Positions 54,236 through 64,000 of a stretch of 64,000 nt of DNA are shown here, piece by piece. Origin of the DNA: Karstenula rhodostoma CBS 690.94 (taxonomy: Eukaryota > Ascomycota > Dothideomycetes > Pleosporales > Didymosphaeriaceae); contig MU001496.1 in the NCBI GenBank assembly GCA_010093485.1, positions 462,685-526,684 on the forward strand, in the 5' to 3' direction. Made by a program: the position numbers and the translations under genes. Under the pieces are notes generated by a model that did no database searches, was not told the origin of the DNA, and saw only the letters and a list, made by a program, of their open reading frames with translations. The first letter of the stretch is position 1. Every line of letters starts with the position of its first letter.

Positions 54236-57200
54236 ATGTCAACGGCTGCACCTTCGTCGCCCGCCGTGGTGCGCTCCCAGTCCTCTGCCCGCCGTCCTCA
54301 CGCCGCGAACAGCCCCTCGGACCGCCCGCCTCGCTCGCAGTCGACGACAACTCGCACGAGCGGTCAACCCGTGCCGCATTCGCACCCTCGCGCCCCGCCC
54401 CAGCAGCCCAACCTTGCCAACGCCGCCCGCCGTGACTTTGAGCAGTCCAACCTGGCCAACGCCCCAGCTACCCGTCGCAGCGAGTCGAGGGACAGGGCAG
54501 CCCCGACACCAACGCGCGCCGAGTTTACAAGGAGAGGTCATCAACGGTATGCGTCGGACGCGTCCACAGCTTCTGCGATGCCCATCAACGGCGTAGCGAC
54601 TGATGCTTCGAGGTCTGCCGCCCAGGCCACCCAACCAAGGCGCCGAACAAGCATCAGTGCACCCAGTACCGGACAATGGATTCTGGGCAAGACGATTGGA
54701 GCTGGCAGTATGGGCAAAGTCAAGCTTGCGAAGCATGCTGAGTCTGGAGAGTCGGTACGTCAGGTTTCACTTGCCTGGTGCGGCCTTATGAGGGGTGTTG
54801 CCATGCCTATACGACAAGATGCTAACCGTCACAGGTCGCCGTAAAGATCGTACCTCGCCAGTCAACAGATCAGCACAACAGCCAAGCCGACCGGGAGCGC
54901 GCAGACCATTCGAAGGAGGTGAGGACAGCACGTGAGGCTGCTATCGTCAGCCTACTGAACCACCCCTACATCTGCGGCATGCGCGATGTCGTTCGGACAA
55001 ACTACCATTGGTACATGCTTTTCGAATACGTAAATGGCGGACAGATGCTGGACTACATCATTTCGCACGGCCGCCTTAAGGAGAAGCAGGCTCGCAAGTT
55101 CGCCCGCCAGATCGCGAGTGCCCTGGACTACTGCCACCGAAACAGTATCGTGCACAGGGACCTGAAGATTGAGAACATACTAATCAGCAAGACTGGTGAT
55201 ATCAAGATCATCGACTTCGGGTTGAGCAACCTCTTCTCGCCAAAGAACTTGCTGAAGACTTTCTGCGGTAGCTTGTACTTTGCAGCCCCAGAGCTGTTGC
55301 AGGCCAAACAATACACCGGTCCGGAGGTCGACATCTGGAGCTTTGGAATCGTCCTCTATGTTTTGGTGTGCGGAAAAGTCCCCTTTGACGACCAGAGTAT
55401 GCCACAGCTACATGCCAAGATCAAAAAGGGCTATGTTGATTATCCTCCTTGGCTTTCCACCGGTAAGTCCGCCCACTTTGTCTGCACAGTTGGTATTGAC
55501 TTATCTAGAATGTCGAAACTTGATTCACCGGATGCTGCAAACCGACCCTGCTCAACGAATTACCTTGTCAGAAATCATGACCCATCCCTGGTTGACGAAA
55601 GGATTCAACACGCCGCCCGAGAACTATCTGCCCCTCCGCGAGCCTTTGCAGCTCCCACTAGACGATGACATAATCGAAAGAATGACTGGCTTTGATTTTG
55701 GCTCCGCTGAGTATATCAAGACACAGCTTACTCAAGTCTTGTCATCTGACGAGTACAATCGCGCAGTGCGCCTCGCTGCCCGGAAGACGACTGCACAGAC
55801 CCCTGAGATGGAGAAGAAGAGAGGAATGTTCGACTTCTACAAGCGCCGGAACTCAATCTCGAGCAGGGAACAATTGCCAATGTCATCCTCAGAAGACCTT
55901 GGGCGTGGTCTCGACCCCGTCAATGCGTACAATCCTCTCATATCTGTTTACTACCTGGTTCGAGAGAAGAGGGAACGTGAGCAACTGGAAGCCAATCCGG
56001 GTGCATTAGCTGTGCCTCAAAGTCCTGGAGAGAAGCCATTGAAGATTCCGGATCTTCCCGCGCCGGAAGCTGCCTACACAAACAGTTCAACGTACGAAAT
56101 GCAAGGCGAGAAGACTGGCGGCAGATCTCGGCCCAGGGCACGAACGCACGGAGAAGACGAGGTGACGGACACTTTACAAAAGCTCAATTTGAAAGAGCCA
56201 TCGAACGCCTCGCCGGCAGTTATCGCTCCACCCCCGGAGCACCCTAGGAAGGAAAGTGCCGCTGTTGGGCTCCTCCGTCGCTTTAGTACTAGGAAGTACC
56301 GAAACCCCGATCGTGATCGTACAGAGGCGCCGCCGACACCAGCTGTCGCCGTATCCGGACCTGGGGAATCTGCTAGCGTACCAAAGAGGGGCTTCAGTGT
56401 TAGGCGCACTCGAGACAGAGACAACCAGTCGGCCTCGCATTTGCATCCGAGCGACGCGAACCAGCCGGAACTCCTTTCTCCACCTCCCGCGGACAGTTCC
56501 AGTAGCACCACTAAGAAGTTCAAAGCTCTTGGCCGCTCTACCAGTGTGAACGGCGCCGACCTGCGTAGGAGACTGAGTCGCAGAGGACGATCGTCTGAGG
56601 ACCCCGGAAACCCTCCCCCTACCAGCGGGTCTGATCGTTCGAGCATCAACACACAACAGAAGCCTACAAATGATGCTGCTTCGGAAGATTTGACTGGAAG
56701 CCCTCGTCGGACCGCAGCATCTCGAACCAAGAGTCTTGGCCACGCTCGTCGAGAGAGTATACAAGCTCGGCGGGCACGACGGGAGCAAACGAGGGAAGCA
56801 AACGTGCCCGAGGAGACCGATGCAGAGCTGGCTGAAGACAAGCCGGAGGCGAACCGCAGCCCTGATGTTAAACCGGTGTTCCTGAAGGGCTTGTTCAGCG
56901 TTTCAACGACTAGCAGCAAGCCTCTTTCGTTCATCCAAACTGACATCATCCGGGTCCTCGATCAACTTGGAGTCACGTTTACAGAGATCAAAGGTGGTTT
57001 CAAGTGTCGTCACGTGCCAAGTATTGACACCAAGAAAGGCGTCGATTCGCCATCCTCAGCCAATCCTCCCTCAAGTGTTTCGCATCGTAGGAGGAGCTTC
57101 GCAGGAGGGATGTTTAACCGAGACCGTGACCGGGACGAGTTTAGAGAACAGCAAAAGCAGCCTCAGACCCCGAAGTCCATGCGAGGCCGACCCTCAATCA

Positions 57201-57472
57201 CAGATCGCAGCTACACCAATACCGATGAATCCGATGCTAGTGGCGAGGACAAGGAGGATCGCCAGCCACGACCTGGACGCGCATATCCCCCAGGCGAGAC
57301 CTCGACGCATGTACAAAACGACTATGGCGGCAGCATGGTTCTTGTGTTTGAGATTCTTATTGTCAAAGTGCCTCTTTTGCAGTTGCATGGCATTCAGTTC
57401 AAGAAGGTGGATGGAGGAACGTGGCAGTACAAGACAATGGCGCAGACGATACTTTCTGAGCTGCGACTGTAA
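54236..57472 (+). CDS. kin1: Serine/threonine kinase Kin1/Kin2 (PAR-1/MARK family)
   Basis: Three exons, 54236-54754, 54835-55462 and 55509-57472, 1036 aa. Kin1-type kinases act at the cell cortex in polarity, exocytosis and septum formation. A disordered N-terminus of about 145 residues precedes the kinase domain: glycine loop [25 protein letters not shown] with catalytic Lys, [20 protein letters not shown], the activation segment [12 protein letters not shown] and [22 protein letters not shown]. After the kinase and MTHPWL comes a long basic/Ser-rich linker. The C-terminus is a KA1 domain ([20 protein letters not shown] then [21 protein letters not shown]) that binds acidic phospholipids. 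Introns are 80 and 46 nt; the second joins WLST to [10 protein letters not shown]. Length agrees with Kin1 (about 1,060 aa in yeast). Confidence 0.94.
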
Positions 57473-58153
57473 GTTATGTAGCAGGTGCACAGGCAACGAG
57501 CGAGGCGTTTTCGGGATCCGGCATTATATGGGAGAAGCGGTAATTTTTTGAGCGGCAGTACTCTTCTACGTTTCCGTTTGGCTTGTAGTCAGTCTGGGCA
57601 GTGAGAGGTGTGCAGGACACAAACATGAAGAACGATTCTCATTTGTACTATTCTTTGAGACGGGCCTGGCTTTGATGGTCCATTCTGTCGGAGCAATAAG
57701 ACAGGTGTTGTAATGTGGTGATCTTCGAGTACCAGTATTAAAATGCCTGTCAATTGTATTTGGTTGTTATCTTGGGAGGCAATCGCGGGCATGTAAATTA
57801 CTCCTGATATTACAAAGTTTGAGCACTGCATTGCCCCGCCTGGGGTATTACGGCATACTCAAGCTTGCGACCCATTATTGTATAATTTCACTTCCCTGAA
57901 TCGGGCGCCAAGAGCGTGCACGTGCCCGCGGGGCCACGTCCAGTCGTCTCCAACTCACCTGTGTGTGCTCGAGTGCGAAGGGCAGCGTTACACCTTTACT
58001 TTGCCCACCAACCCGTGCCCCGCGCCTTACAGATACCCACCGCCTTTCGATCCGCTGTCCTTTCGCCTCGAAAACTCTCGCCCACAGCTTCCATTCTATT
58101 CTACCAAACACAGCACAACTACCGCCGCGACATCGGAGCGCAATTGCTTGCAA
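57473..58153. other. Intergenic between kin1 and caf40
   Basis: 681 bp: kin1 3' UTR and caf40 promoter and leader. The caf40 frame is open upstream to 57878, but those codons do not look like protein. Nothing else recognised. Confidence 0.5.
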
Positions 58154-59441
58154 ATGCAGCACGTCTACCCGCACCAGCAGCAGTACCCTGGCGAGTGGTC
58201 GCAGCAGCACCACCAGCAGCACCCGACTCACCATGTAGCCCACCAGCAGCAAGGCCAGCTCCAGGCGCATCAGGCGCAGGCTCAGGCTGCTGCGGTCGCC
58301 GCGGCTGCCGCGCAGCAACAGCACTTTGCACGCATGGCTGGCAACAACGGCAACTCTGTACCTGGAGGCGGCATCGTCCCACGTGGACCGGCGAACGATG
58401 TCCAAGGCAACAACCAGGCCGTCATGTCCGAGGAGAATCAGCGCGTCTTGGAGTGGATTGCGCAGCTTATGAAGCCCAACACGCGCGAGACCGCCCTTCT
58501 CGAATTGAGCAAGAAGCGCGAGCAGGTGCCAGAGCTTGCTTTGATCCTGTGGCATTCTTTCGGTACGTCGCAAGCATACAATCTCGCGAACATGTTTCCT
58601 GATAGCGCATAGGTGTCATGGCGTCTCTGCTCCAAGAGATCATCTCCGTCTACCCGCTGTTGAACCCGTCGCAGTTGACCGCTGCAGCCAGCAACCGCGT
58701 CTGTAATGCTCTTGCATTGCTCCAATGCGTTGCCTCTCATACTGAAACGCGCGGACTCTTCCTGGGTGGTGAGTTTTGAATGTTACATGCGCACCTGGAT
58801 TATGCTGACTCGACAAGCGCACATCCCGCTGTTCCTCTACCCGTTCCTTAACACGACGTCAAAGAGTAGACCGTTCGAATATCTTCGCCTCACATCGCTG
58901 GGAGTCATTGGCGCCCTCGTCAAGAACGATTCTTCCGAAGTCATCAACTTCCTTCTTACTACGGAGATAATTCCGCTGTGTTTGCGCATCATGGAGACTG
59001 GCTCCGAGCTGAGTAAGACCGTCGCCATATTCATCGTACAGAAGATCCTACTTGATGACACCGGTCTTGCCTATATCTGCCAGACCTACGAGCGCTTCTA
59101 CGCCGTGGGCACTGTGCTGAGTAACATGGTGAACCAGCTCGTTGAGCAGCAGACCGTGCGCCTGCTCAAGCACGTCGTTCGTTGCTTCCTTCGGTAAGGC
59201 TCGCCAACACGGTCTCGTACTATCAGTGTGCATTGAAGTCCACTAACACACAGCCAGCCTAAGCGACAACGCCCGTGCCCGCGAAGCTCTTCGTCAATGC
59301 CTTCCAGAGCCCCTCCGCGACGCCACCTTCTCCTCCGTGCTCCGCGACGATGCAGCAACTAAGCGATGCCTGGCCCAATTGCTCATCAACCTCTCGGACA
59401 ACGTTGCCGAAGTTGGAGGCAACCAGCAACTTCTCCATTAG
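58154..59441 (+). CDS. caf40: CCR4-NOT complex subunit Caf40 (CNOT9/Rcd1)
   Basis: Four exons, 58154-58562, 58613-58768, 58818-59193 and 59258-59441, 374 aa. Caf40 is an armadillo-repeat subunit of the CCR4-NOT deadenylase. A Gln/His/Ala-rich N-terminus (about 90 residues) precedes the highly conserved domain: [115 protein letters not shown] and [18 protein letters not shown]. Introns are 50, 49 and 64 nt, all in phase. The start at 58154 ([13 protein letters not shown]) matches other fungal orthologues. The protein ends [13 protein letters not shown]. Confidence 0.95.
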
Positions 59442-60437
59442 GCTTGGAGAACGGTTCGCACTTACACCAAGAAACTCCAACCGAACTACCAGACATGTCA
59501 AAATCGAGCACTGTTTCTACGAATCCCTTGGGAAAATTGGTACAAGGCGTTCCATAACGGAACAATGCGCTCCTTGCGAAAGCAGGCTCTAGAGAAGTCT
59601 TGGCAATGGACGCTTCGGCTGTCGAATCCAAGCTCGCACACTGACATCTGGACGGTGAGGTGTCCTCAGCTCCCTGAATTCATATTCCTGCCTCGGCAGG
59701 ATTTGTCTGTCGGCCTTCATTTCAGGCCTTTACAGCCCAGCGGTCTGCATTTCGAATACCCTTTCCTTTCTTGAATTGGTCCGTGTAGTAGGACCGGTGT
59801 ACCGGCACGGCGTTGGGCACCTCTGATGCGATACCCGGTGCAGCTGTATTCTGGGATGTTCTTTTGTCTCTTTCTTCTATTCCGGCTGCATGAAACGACA
59901 TGTGACTATGGATCGGTCTTGTTTGTCTTTGATCATGGCATGGAGTCTGGGTTTCTCTGCATGGACTGGTGCAATGGATGGGTGGCCGGATATCTACACG
60001 ACTGTTATCGGCTGGGATGCGGAAAAGTCGGATTCTTGTTTGCGAAGTGTACAATAGCGATATGCGCAAGGTCGTGAAGCGATGTAGGAGTACTGAATAT
60101 ACTGTTTCTGCAGTTTGAACTGGGTTGCTATGCGTAGTTGGGTAACATTGCGGAGGGAGAACACTACTCCCCACAATGATTGCTCCCTGCGAACTCGTCC
60201 ACGCGCTGTGCAATATCACGCTTACCTTTACCCCACTGCATAGCTTTCTCGAAGTCACCGCCATCAGGCGCGCTCCGCTCCCATTGGTCGAGATGCGCCA
60301 AGACGCTTATGTCACCAAGCGAAGCGATTTTGGCCTCCCACTGACCGCCGCCACTGTGACTCCGAACTTTTCTTTAACCACATCGCAACAGAGCCCACCA
60401 AAGGAAATCAACAGATAACCTTTGGGAGACAGCAAAA
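59442..60437. other. Intergenic between caf40 and rpl1
   Basis: 996 bp: caf40 3' UTR and the rpl1 promoter. No second gene, RNA or repeat was recognised. Confidence 0.5.
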
Positions 60438-61258
60438 ATGTCGAAAATCTCGTACGTTGCCATGTTACCTGGATAGCCGCAATCGACAGAGTTGCCCCGC
60501 GCGGCAGCAACGTTGAGACGCGACGAAGACGGGGAGACGAGTGTGGGATGAAGACTGACAGGACGCAGCGTTGCCGGCGTTCGCTCCAACGTCAAGGAGC
60601 TCCTTGAGTACTCCAATGAGACCAAGAAGAGGAACTTCCTCGAGACCGTCGAGCTCCAGATCGGTCTCAAGAACTACGACCCCCAGCGTGACAAGCGTTT
60701 CTCTGGAACCATCAAGCTCCCCACCGTCCCGCGCCCCAACATGGTCAGTACACTAGATTTTCAGTTTCTCGAGACACGTACTGACTTGCATAGGCCATCT
60801 GCGTCCTCGGTGACCAGCACGACATTGACCGTGCTAAGCACCACGGCGTCGACGCCATGTCCGCGGACGACTTGAAGAAGCTCAACAAGAACAAGAAGCT
60901 CATCAAGAAGCTCGCCCGCAAGTACGATGCGTTCATCTCTTCCGATGCTCTCATCAAGCAGATCCCGCGTCTCCTCGGCCCCGGTCTTTCCAAGGCCGGA
61001 AAGTTCCCCACGCCCGTCTCCCACGCTGAGGACCTCGCCAACAAGATCACCGAGGTCAAGTCCACCATCAAGTTCCAGCTGAAGAAGGTGCTCTGCATGG
61101 GTGTCGCTGTCGGTAACGTCGGCATGAGCGAGGACGAGCTCATCTCCAACATCATGTTGTCCATCAATTACCTCGTCTCGCTGCTCAAGAAGGGCTGGCA
61201 GAACGTCGGTAGCCTTACCATCAAGGCTACCATGAGCCCGCCCAAGCGTCTGTACTAG
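60438..61258 (+). CDS. rpl1: 60S ribosomal protein uL1 (L10a/Rpl1)
   Basis: Three exons, 60438-60451, 60569-60743 and 60794-61258, 217 aa, exactly the family length. uL1 forms the mobile L1 stalk of the large subunit. The sequence is unmistakable: [74 protein letters not shown] and [20 protein letters not shown]. Exon 1 is only 14 nt, encoding the first four residues plus two bases, as is common in fungal ribosomal protein genes. Intron 1 is 117 nt and intron 2 is 50 nt (GTCAGT donor). I checked intron 1 for a snoRNA and found no convincing box C. Confidence 0.96.
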
Positions 61259-62470
61259 AGGATGTGTTGGATCTGCTGGAGGATACTGGGCTGGACACTT
61301 AGCTGTGTCTGGCCATGGTCATTTGAAGGAATCCAACCGTCGTCTGGATACGAACATGGACAGTAGTGTAGCTATCAATGAGACATGAAGTTCATGACCC
61401 ACGCGTTCCACATGCCGTGACACAAAATAGTTCTCTCGCGCCTGTATGCATGCGACATTAAAATCATGCAACAGAGCATTATGCGTACTTTCTTGCGTAC
61501 TTTCGCCTGTACCGCTGCATGTCCTTTTACTTCGCGTGAGAAACTCCGAAACCCGTCCCAAACCTCCCAGCATCTGCACCACAAGATCCAGCCACCTAAA
61601 CATCCCGCCCGCCACCATTCGCGCCTCCCAGCACGAACGCCAAGCCCCACCGCTTACCTAACCCCCTAGCGCCCCACGCACCCTATAAAAGCCCTTCCAC
61701 CCCTCGCACCCTCTTCCGTTCCTCATCATCAGTTGGTAATCTACATACCTAACACTCGTGGCTTCGCTACGGCGACTTGCTGAGGGTTATCCCATGCGAT
61801 GGATAGTCTTCCGTTCCCGGCCCCGTAGAGCAACATCCAACCGTTCTTTCCTACCAATTGTCGCTCCGTGAAAAGATGGAGGGGAGTTGTGGGATGGGTG
61901 GGACATACTATACCGCCTCTGGGCTTTTGCTGCCGCGTGGTGCAGCATCGTGCCGAGGGTGGTGGAGCGAGAATGAGAATCGTTTTGCGCTTTGAATGCG
62001 GAGGGCGCGATGCGTCTGGCGTGTGCAAGGTGTGGGTGGTGTTCGGAGTCGCGTGCAGGGCTTGGTGCTGGGTCTACAGGAGGGAAGCTGGCGCGTTAGC
62101 TATGCGCGCGAAATACTGTTATGTTGGTTTTTCTGCGCTCCTCGGTGCATTCGTGCTGTTGCGGATGTCGATTTGAAGACCGTGCGAGTTGTAGGGCTTT
62201 TACAAACAAATATGAATATTGTTCGCGAGGGAACGTCTGCGTAGACCGTGCGCACCTGTGCTTCTTGAGGCTCTATAAAATACAATAACAACTAATACAG
62301 CCGTATGAATGGCTTCCCTAATTACTCCAAAAATGCTATGCGTGCATGTATGCGTGTTCGCTCTGCATTGCGCCAAATGGAGTGGAATGACCGCTTTGTA
62401 CCGCCTGCTCTTCTGCCCTTATATCAATTCAACAGCATATTCGTACACTCCACACGGACCCCAAACTCAC
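61259..62470. other. Intergenic with an orphan TATA-like promoter
   Basis: 1.21 kb between convergent rpl1 and MIX23 genes. A consensus TATAAAAG stands at about 61685-61692, followed by pyrimidine-rich sequence, and another TATAAAAT at about 62273. No ORF with recognisable content follows either, and no known snRNA, RNase P or SRP core motif was found. Confidence 0.4.
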
Positions 62471-63112
62471 TCACTCCCCTCTCTGCCTCTGCCCAGCTCT
62501 CCACTTCCCAAAGGCCTCTTCCGCCGTCTCGCTACTAACCCCACACCTCTCCCCAACAACGCTCCACGTCCTACTCCGTATAATCTTCTCCACCGCCCTC
62601 TCATTCCGCATCAGCATCGCCAGACTCTCCGTCCGCGCCTCCTTCGGAAAAAACCGCCCGCTGTATGGATCCAACCGCTCGTCGACGACCCTCTCGCGCA
62701 TCTTGTCGTCCTCAATCTGCCGCAGCACCGAGTCCGGGTCGTCGGGGTCCGGCGCCGTCGCGACGCCTGCGCAGTAGTCCAGGACGTCTGAGCGGACGGC
62801 CCACGAGGGGAAGAGCACACGCTGCTTAAAGGTATCGCACTGGGACGCGGGTATCGAGCGGTCTGGCGCGGCCAGGCTGCGCGAGGAGGTCGATGCAGGG
62901 TCGAAGCCACGCGTGGCGGGGACGAGGAGCGCGTTGAGGTTCTGCGTTATGCTGTCGTCTATTGTGCTGCGGGATATGCGGAGGAAGTCTAGGGCGAGGA
63001 GGCTGATTAGTTAGTTATTGGCAGGGTGGGCGCGGGACGAGGTACCTCGGAGGGCCGTCTGGTTGAAGCAGAACTGCGGCGTTAGGGGTGGGAGGGAGGA
63101 GGGCTGCGACAT
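62471..63112 (-). CDS. MIX23 / caffeine-induced death protein 2 (Cid2) family
   Basis: Two exons, 63046-63112 and 62471-62988, 194 aa. MIX23 is a conserved mitochondrial intermembrane-space protein in yeast; the S. pombe relative is Cid2. Molecular function is unclear, with a link to mitochondrial import and stress. The conserved features are the N-terminal LTPQFCFNQTALRDFLRISR, the alternating short helix STIDDSITQNLNAL, a CDTFKQ segment and WAVRSDVLDYC, and the C-terminal RRFFPKE-like GRFFPKEARTESLAMLMRNE and VEKIIRSRTWSVV. Cysteines in QFC, QCDTF and DYC could serve oxidative import. The 57-nt intron (GTACCT..CTAG) joins TALR to DFLRIS. Divergent from the ligase-like gene. Confidence 0.85.
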
Positions 63113-63629
63113 TGTGGTAGGTGGAGGTGGAGGGGAAGGCTCGCGGGGAGCTTGCTGCCAGAGGAGATGCGCCAGGGCGGATGGTGTATTGCCGTGGAGG
63201 TGTAGAGTGGCGTGAATGGCGAGAAGGATGAGTGGTTCAAATGAGTTCCGGTCTCAAAGTATAAATTCTTGGGTATGAGCGATTCGATGCACGGAAGACG
63301 CGAAGATTGCCGCAAGTCACAATCTAATGTATGGATGATTCGATGATGAACGCGGGCGAAATAGTTACAAGCGCATCCCTGCAACATGATGTCAGCACGT
63401 CCTCACGTGCGCGCGACTTTACGCGCTCGAAAGGCGCGCTCAGACGCGTAGCTGCCTATTAACGAGTCCGTGTCCGAACCATCGCAACACCTCTCTGATG
63501 CTTCCCCGCTTCAATGCCTTACCAAACCCTTCTTCAATAGTCAACAAACGTTTGCTTTTGTCTCTACGCTGCCCTCCCTCTTACACCTTTTTACGGCGCA
63601 GCGAGCGTGCTTTTTGTCGACTCGTAGCC
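63113..63629. promoter_or_regulatory. Divergent promoter of MIX23 and the ligase-like gene
   Basis: 517 bp between divergent starts. ACGCG-type words (the MCB element, ACGCGT-like) occur near 63419-63449, e.g. TTTACGCGC and AGACGCGTA; MCB sites control S-phase genes in fungi. The assignment to regulation is inference. Confidence 0.4.
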
Positions 63630-64000
63630 ATGCCGCCCAAGCAGGCTACCCTTGGGTATGTGCGGCCTTCTCAGACTACGTTAACGTGGGCATCTCGCAT
63701 TCTCATGGTCTTTTGACTGGGCTAACGTGTTTGCGATTGTAGAAAGTTCTTTGGGAAGAACGGAACCGCGCCGAAGACGCAGCAGTCGAAGCTTTCGTTT
63801 GCGACAAAGGCAAAGCCGGAGAAGAAAGATGCTGAGCTGAAATACGAACCGGAATCCTCGCCGGAGGAGGTGAAGAAGGACGTCGAGCCGAAAGAAGAAC
63901 CAAAGTCATCGGCGGTGGCGGCCGAAAAGGAGAATGGCGACACCGCTACCGGTGCAGATGTGAAGGAGGAGGCGAACGGAGATGCTATGGAGGTTGATAG
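63630..64000 (+). CDS. 5' end of a PCNA-binding protein, probably DNA ligase I (partial)
   Basis: Two exons visible, 63630-63655 and 63743 to the right edge, where the frame stays open. The first residues MPPKQATLGKFFG contain a PIP box (Q-x-x-L-x-x-F-F) that recruits PCNA, followed by KTQQSKLSFATKAKPEKK and a long Lys/Glu/Pro-rich disordered stretch ending, as far as visible, in GDAMEVD. This arrangement is that of the N-terminal regulatory tail of DNA ligase I (Cdc9), which seals Okazaki fragments. The catalytic domain lies outside the window, so other PIP-box proteins are possible. The 87-nt intron cuts inside the PIP box. ACGCG words in the promoter would fit an S-phase gene. Confidence 0.55.

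Noticed and set aside
60452..60568. snoRNA in rpl1 intron 1
   Set aside because: A CTGA is present near the 3' end but no box C lies upstream at a suitable distance and there is no terminal stem.
61741..62176. Small ORFs on both strands as genes after the orphan TATA box
   Set aside because: Cys/Trp/Arg-rich or Pro-rich compositions without family resemblance, overlapping each other; no support beyond being open.
63336..63430. Box C-like ATGATGA upstream of the ligase-like gene
   Set aside because: No box D and no closing stem downstream.

Overview
The window is nuclear DNA of a filamentous ascomycete (Pezizomycotina), most likely a Dothideomycete. The signs are short introns of 45-120 nt with GT..AG ends and CTAAC/CTGAT-like branch sites, compact genes on both strands, a HET-C incompatibility protein, a UstYa-family (DUF3328) oxidase-like gene, a DUF7730-like fragment and a Nud1/Cdc11-type septation scaffold. 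No tRNA, rRNA, transposon or CRISPR array was recognised. Exon borders were placed by eye from splice sites, reading phase and protein-family continuity. Every multi-exon model given keeps phase from start to stop.

Layout: 0-13 kb holds the disordered 3' end of one gene, a divergent spliceosome pair (clf1 / prp31), eIF3h, a secreted type-B carboxylesterase and a tRNA(Ile)-lysidine synthetase-like gene. The last is divergent from mitochondrial chaperonin hsp10. The second hsp10 intron carries a well-formed C/D-box snoRNA that appears to target LSU rRNA. 14-17 kb is HET-C.

The accessory highlight is 17.4-20.9 kb. A UstYa-like membrane protein with two HxxHC motifs is transcribed away from a secreted precursor. 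That precursor has a signal peptide followed by ten copies of one peptide framed by Lys-Arg (Kex2) sites. This is the architecture of fungal dikaritin-type RiPP loci (ustiloxin, phomopsin, asperipin). The repeated core matches none of the dikaritin cores I know, so I treat it as a candidate new minimal RiPP system.

21-36 kb holds a mitochondrial carrier (SAM-carrier-like), an unknown disordered protein, an SDR, tRNA-splicing endonuclease subunit Sen54 with an RG-rich tail, lysyl-tRNA synthetase (7 coding exons, one of 20 nt), a truncated DUF7730-like ORF and the UCS myosin chaperone She4/Rng3. 36-64 kb holds Cdc11/Nud1, an unknown disordered nuclear-type protein, inositol hexakisphosphate kinase Kcs1, a GPATCH1-like G-patch protein, the Kin1/Kin2 (PAR-1/MARK) kinase, CCR4-NOT subunit Caf40, ribosomal protein uL1, MIX23/Cid2, and the 5' end of what looks like DNA ligase I, which runs off the window.

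Most genes are housekeeping (splicing, translation, tRNA maturation, mitochondrial proteostasis, septation and polarity). The RiPP-like pair, HET-C and the esterase are the secreted or accessory component.
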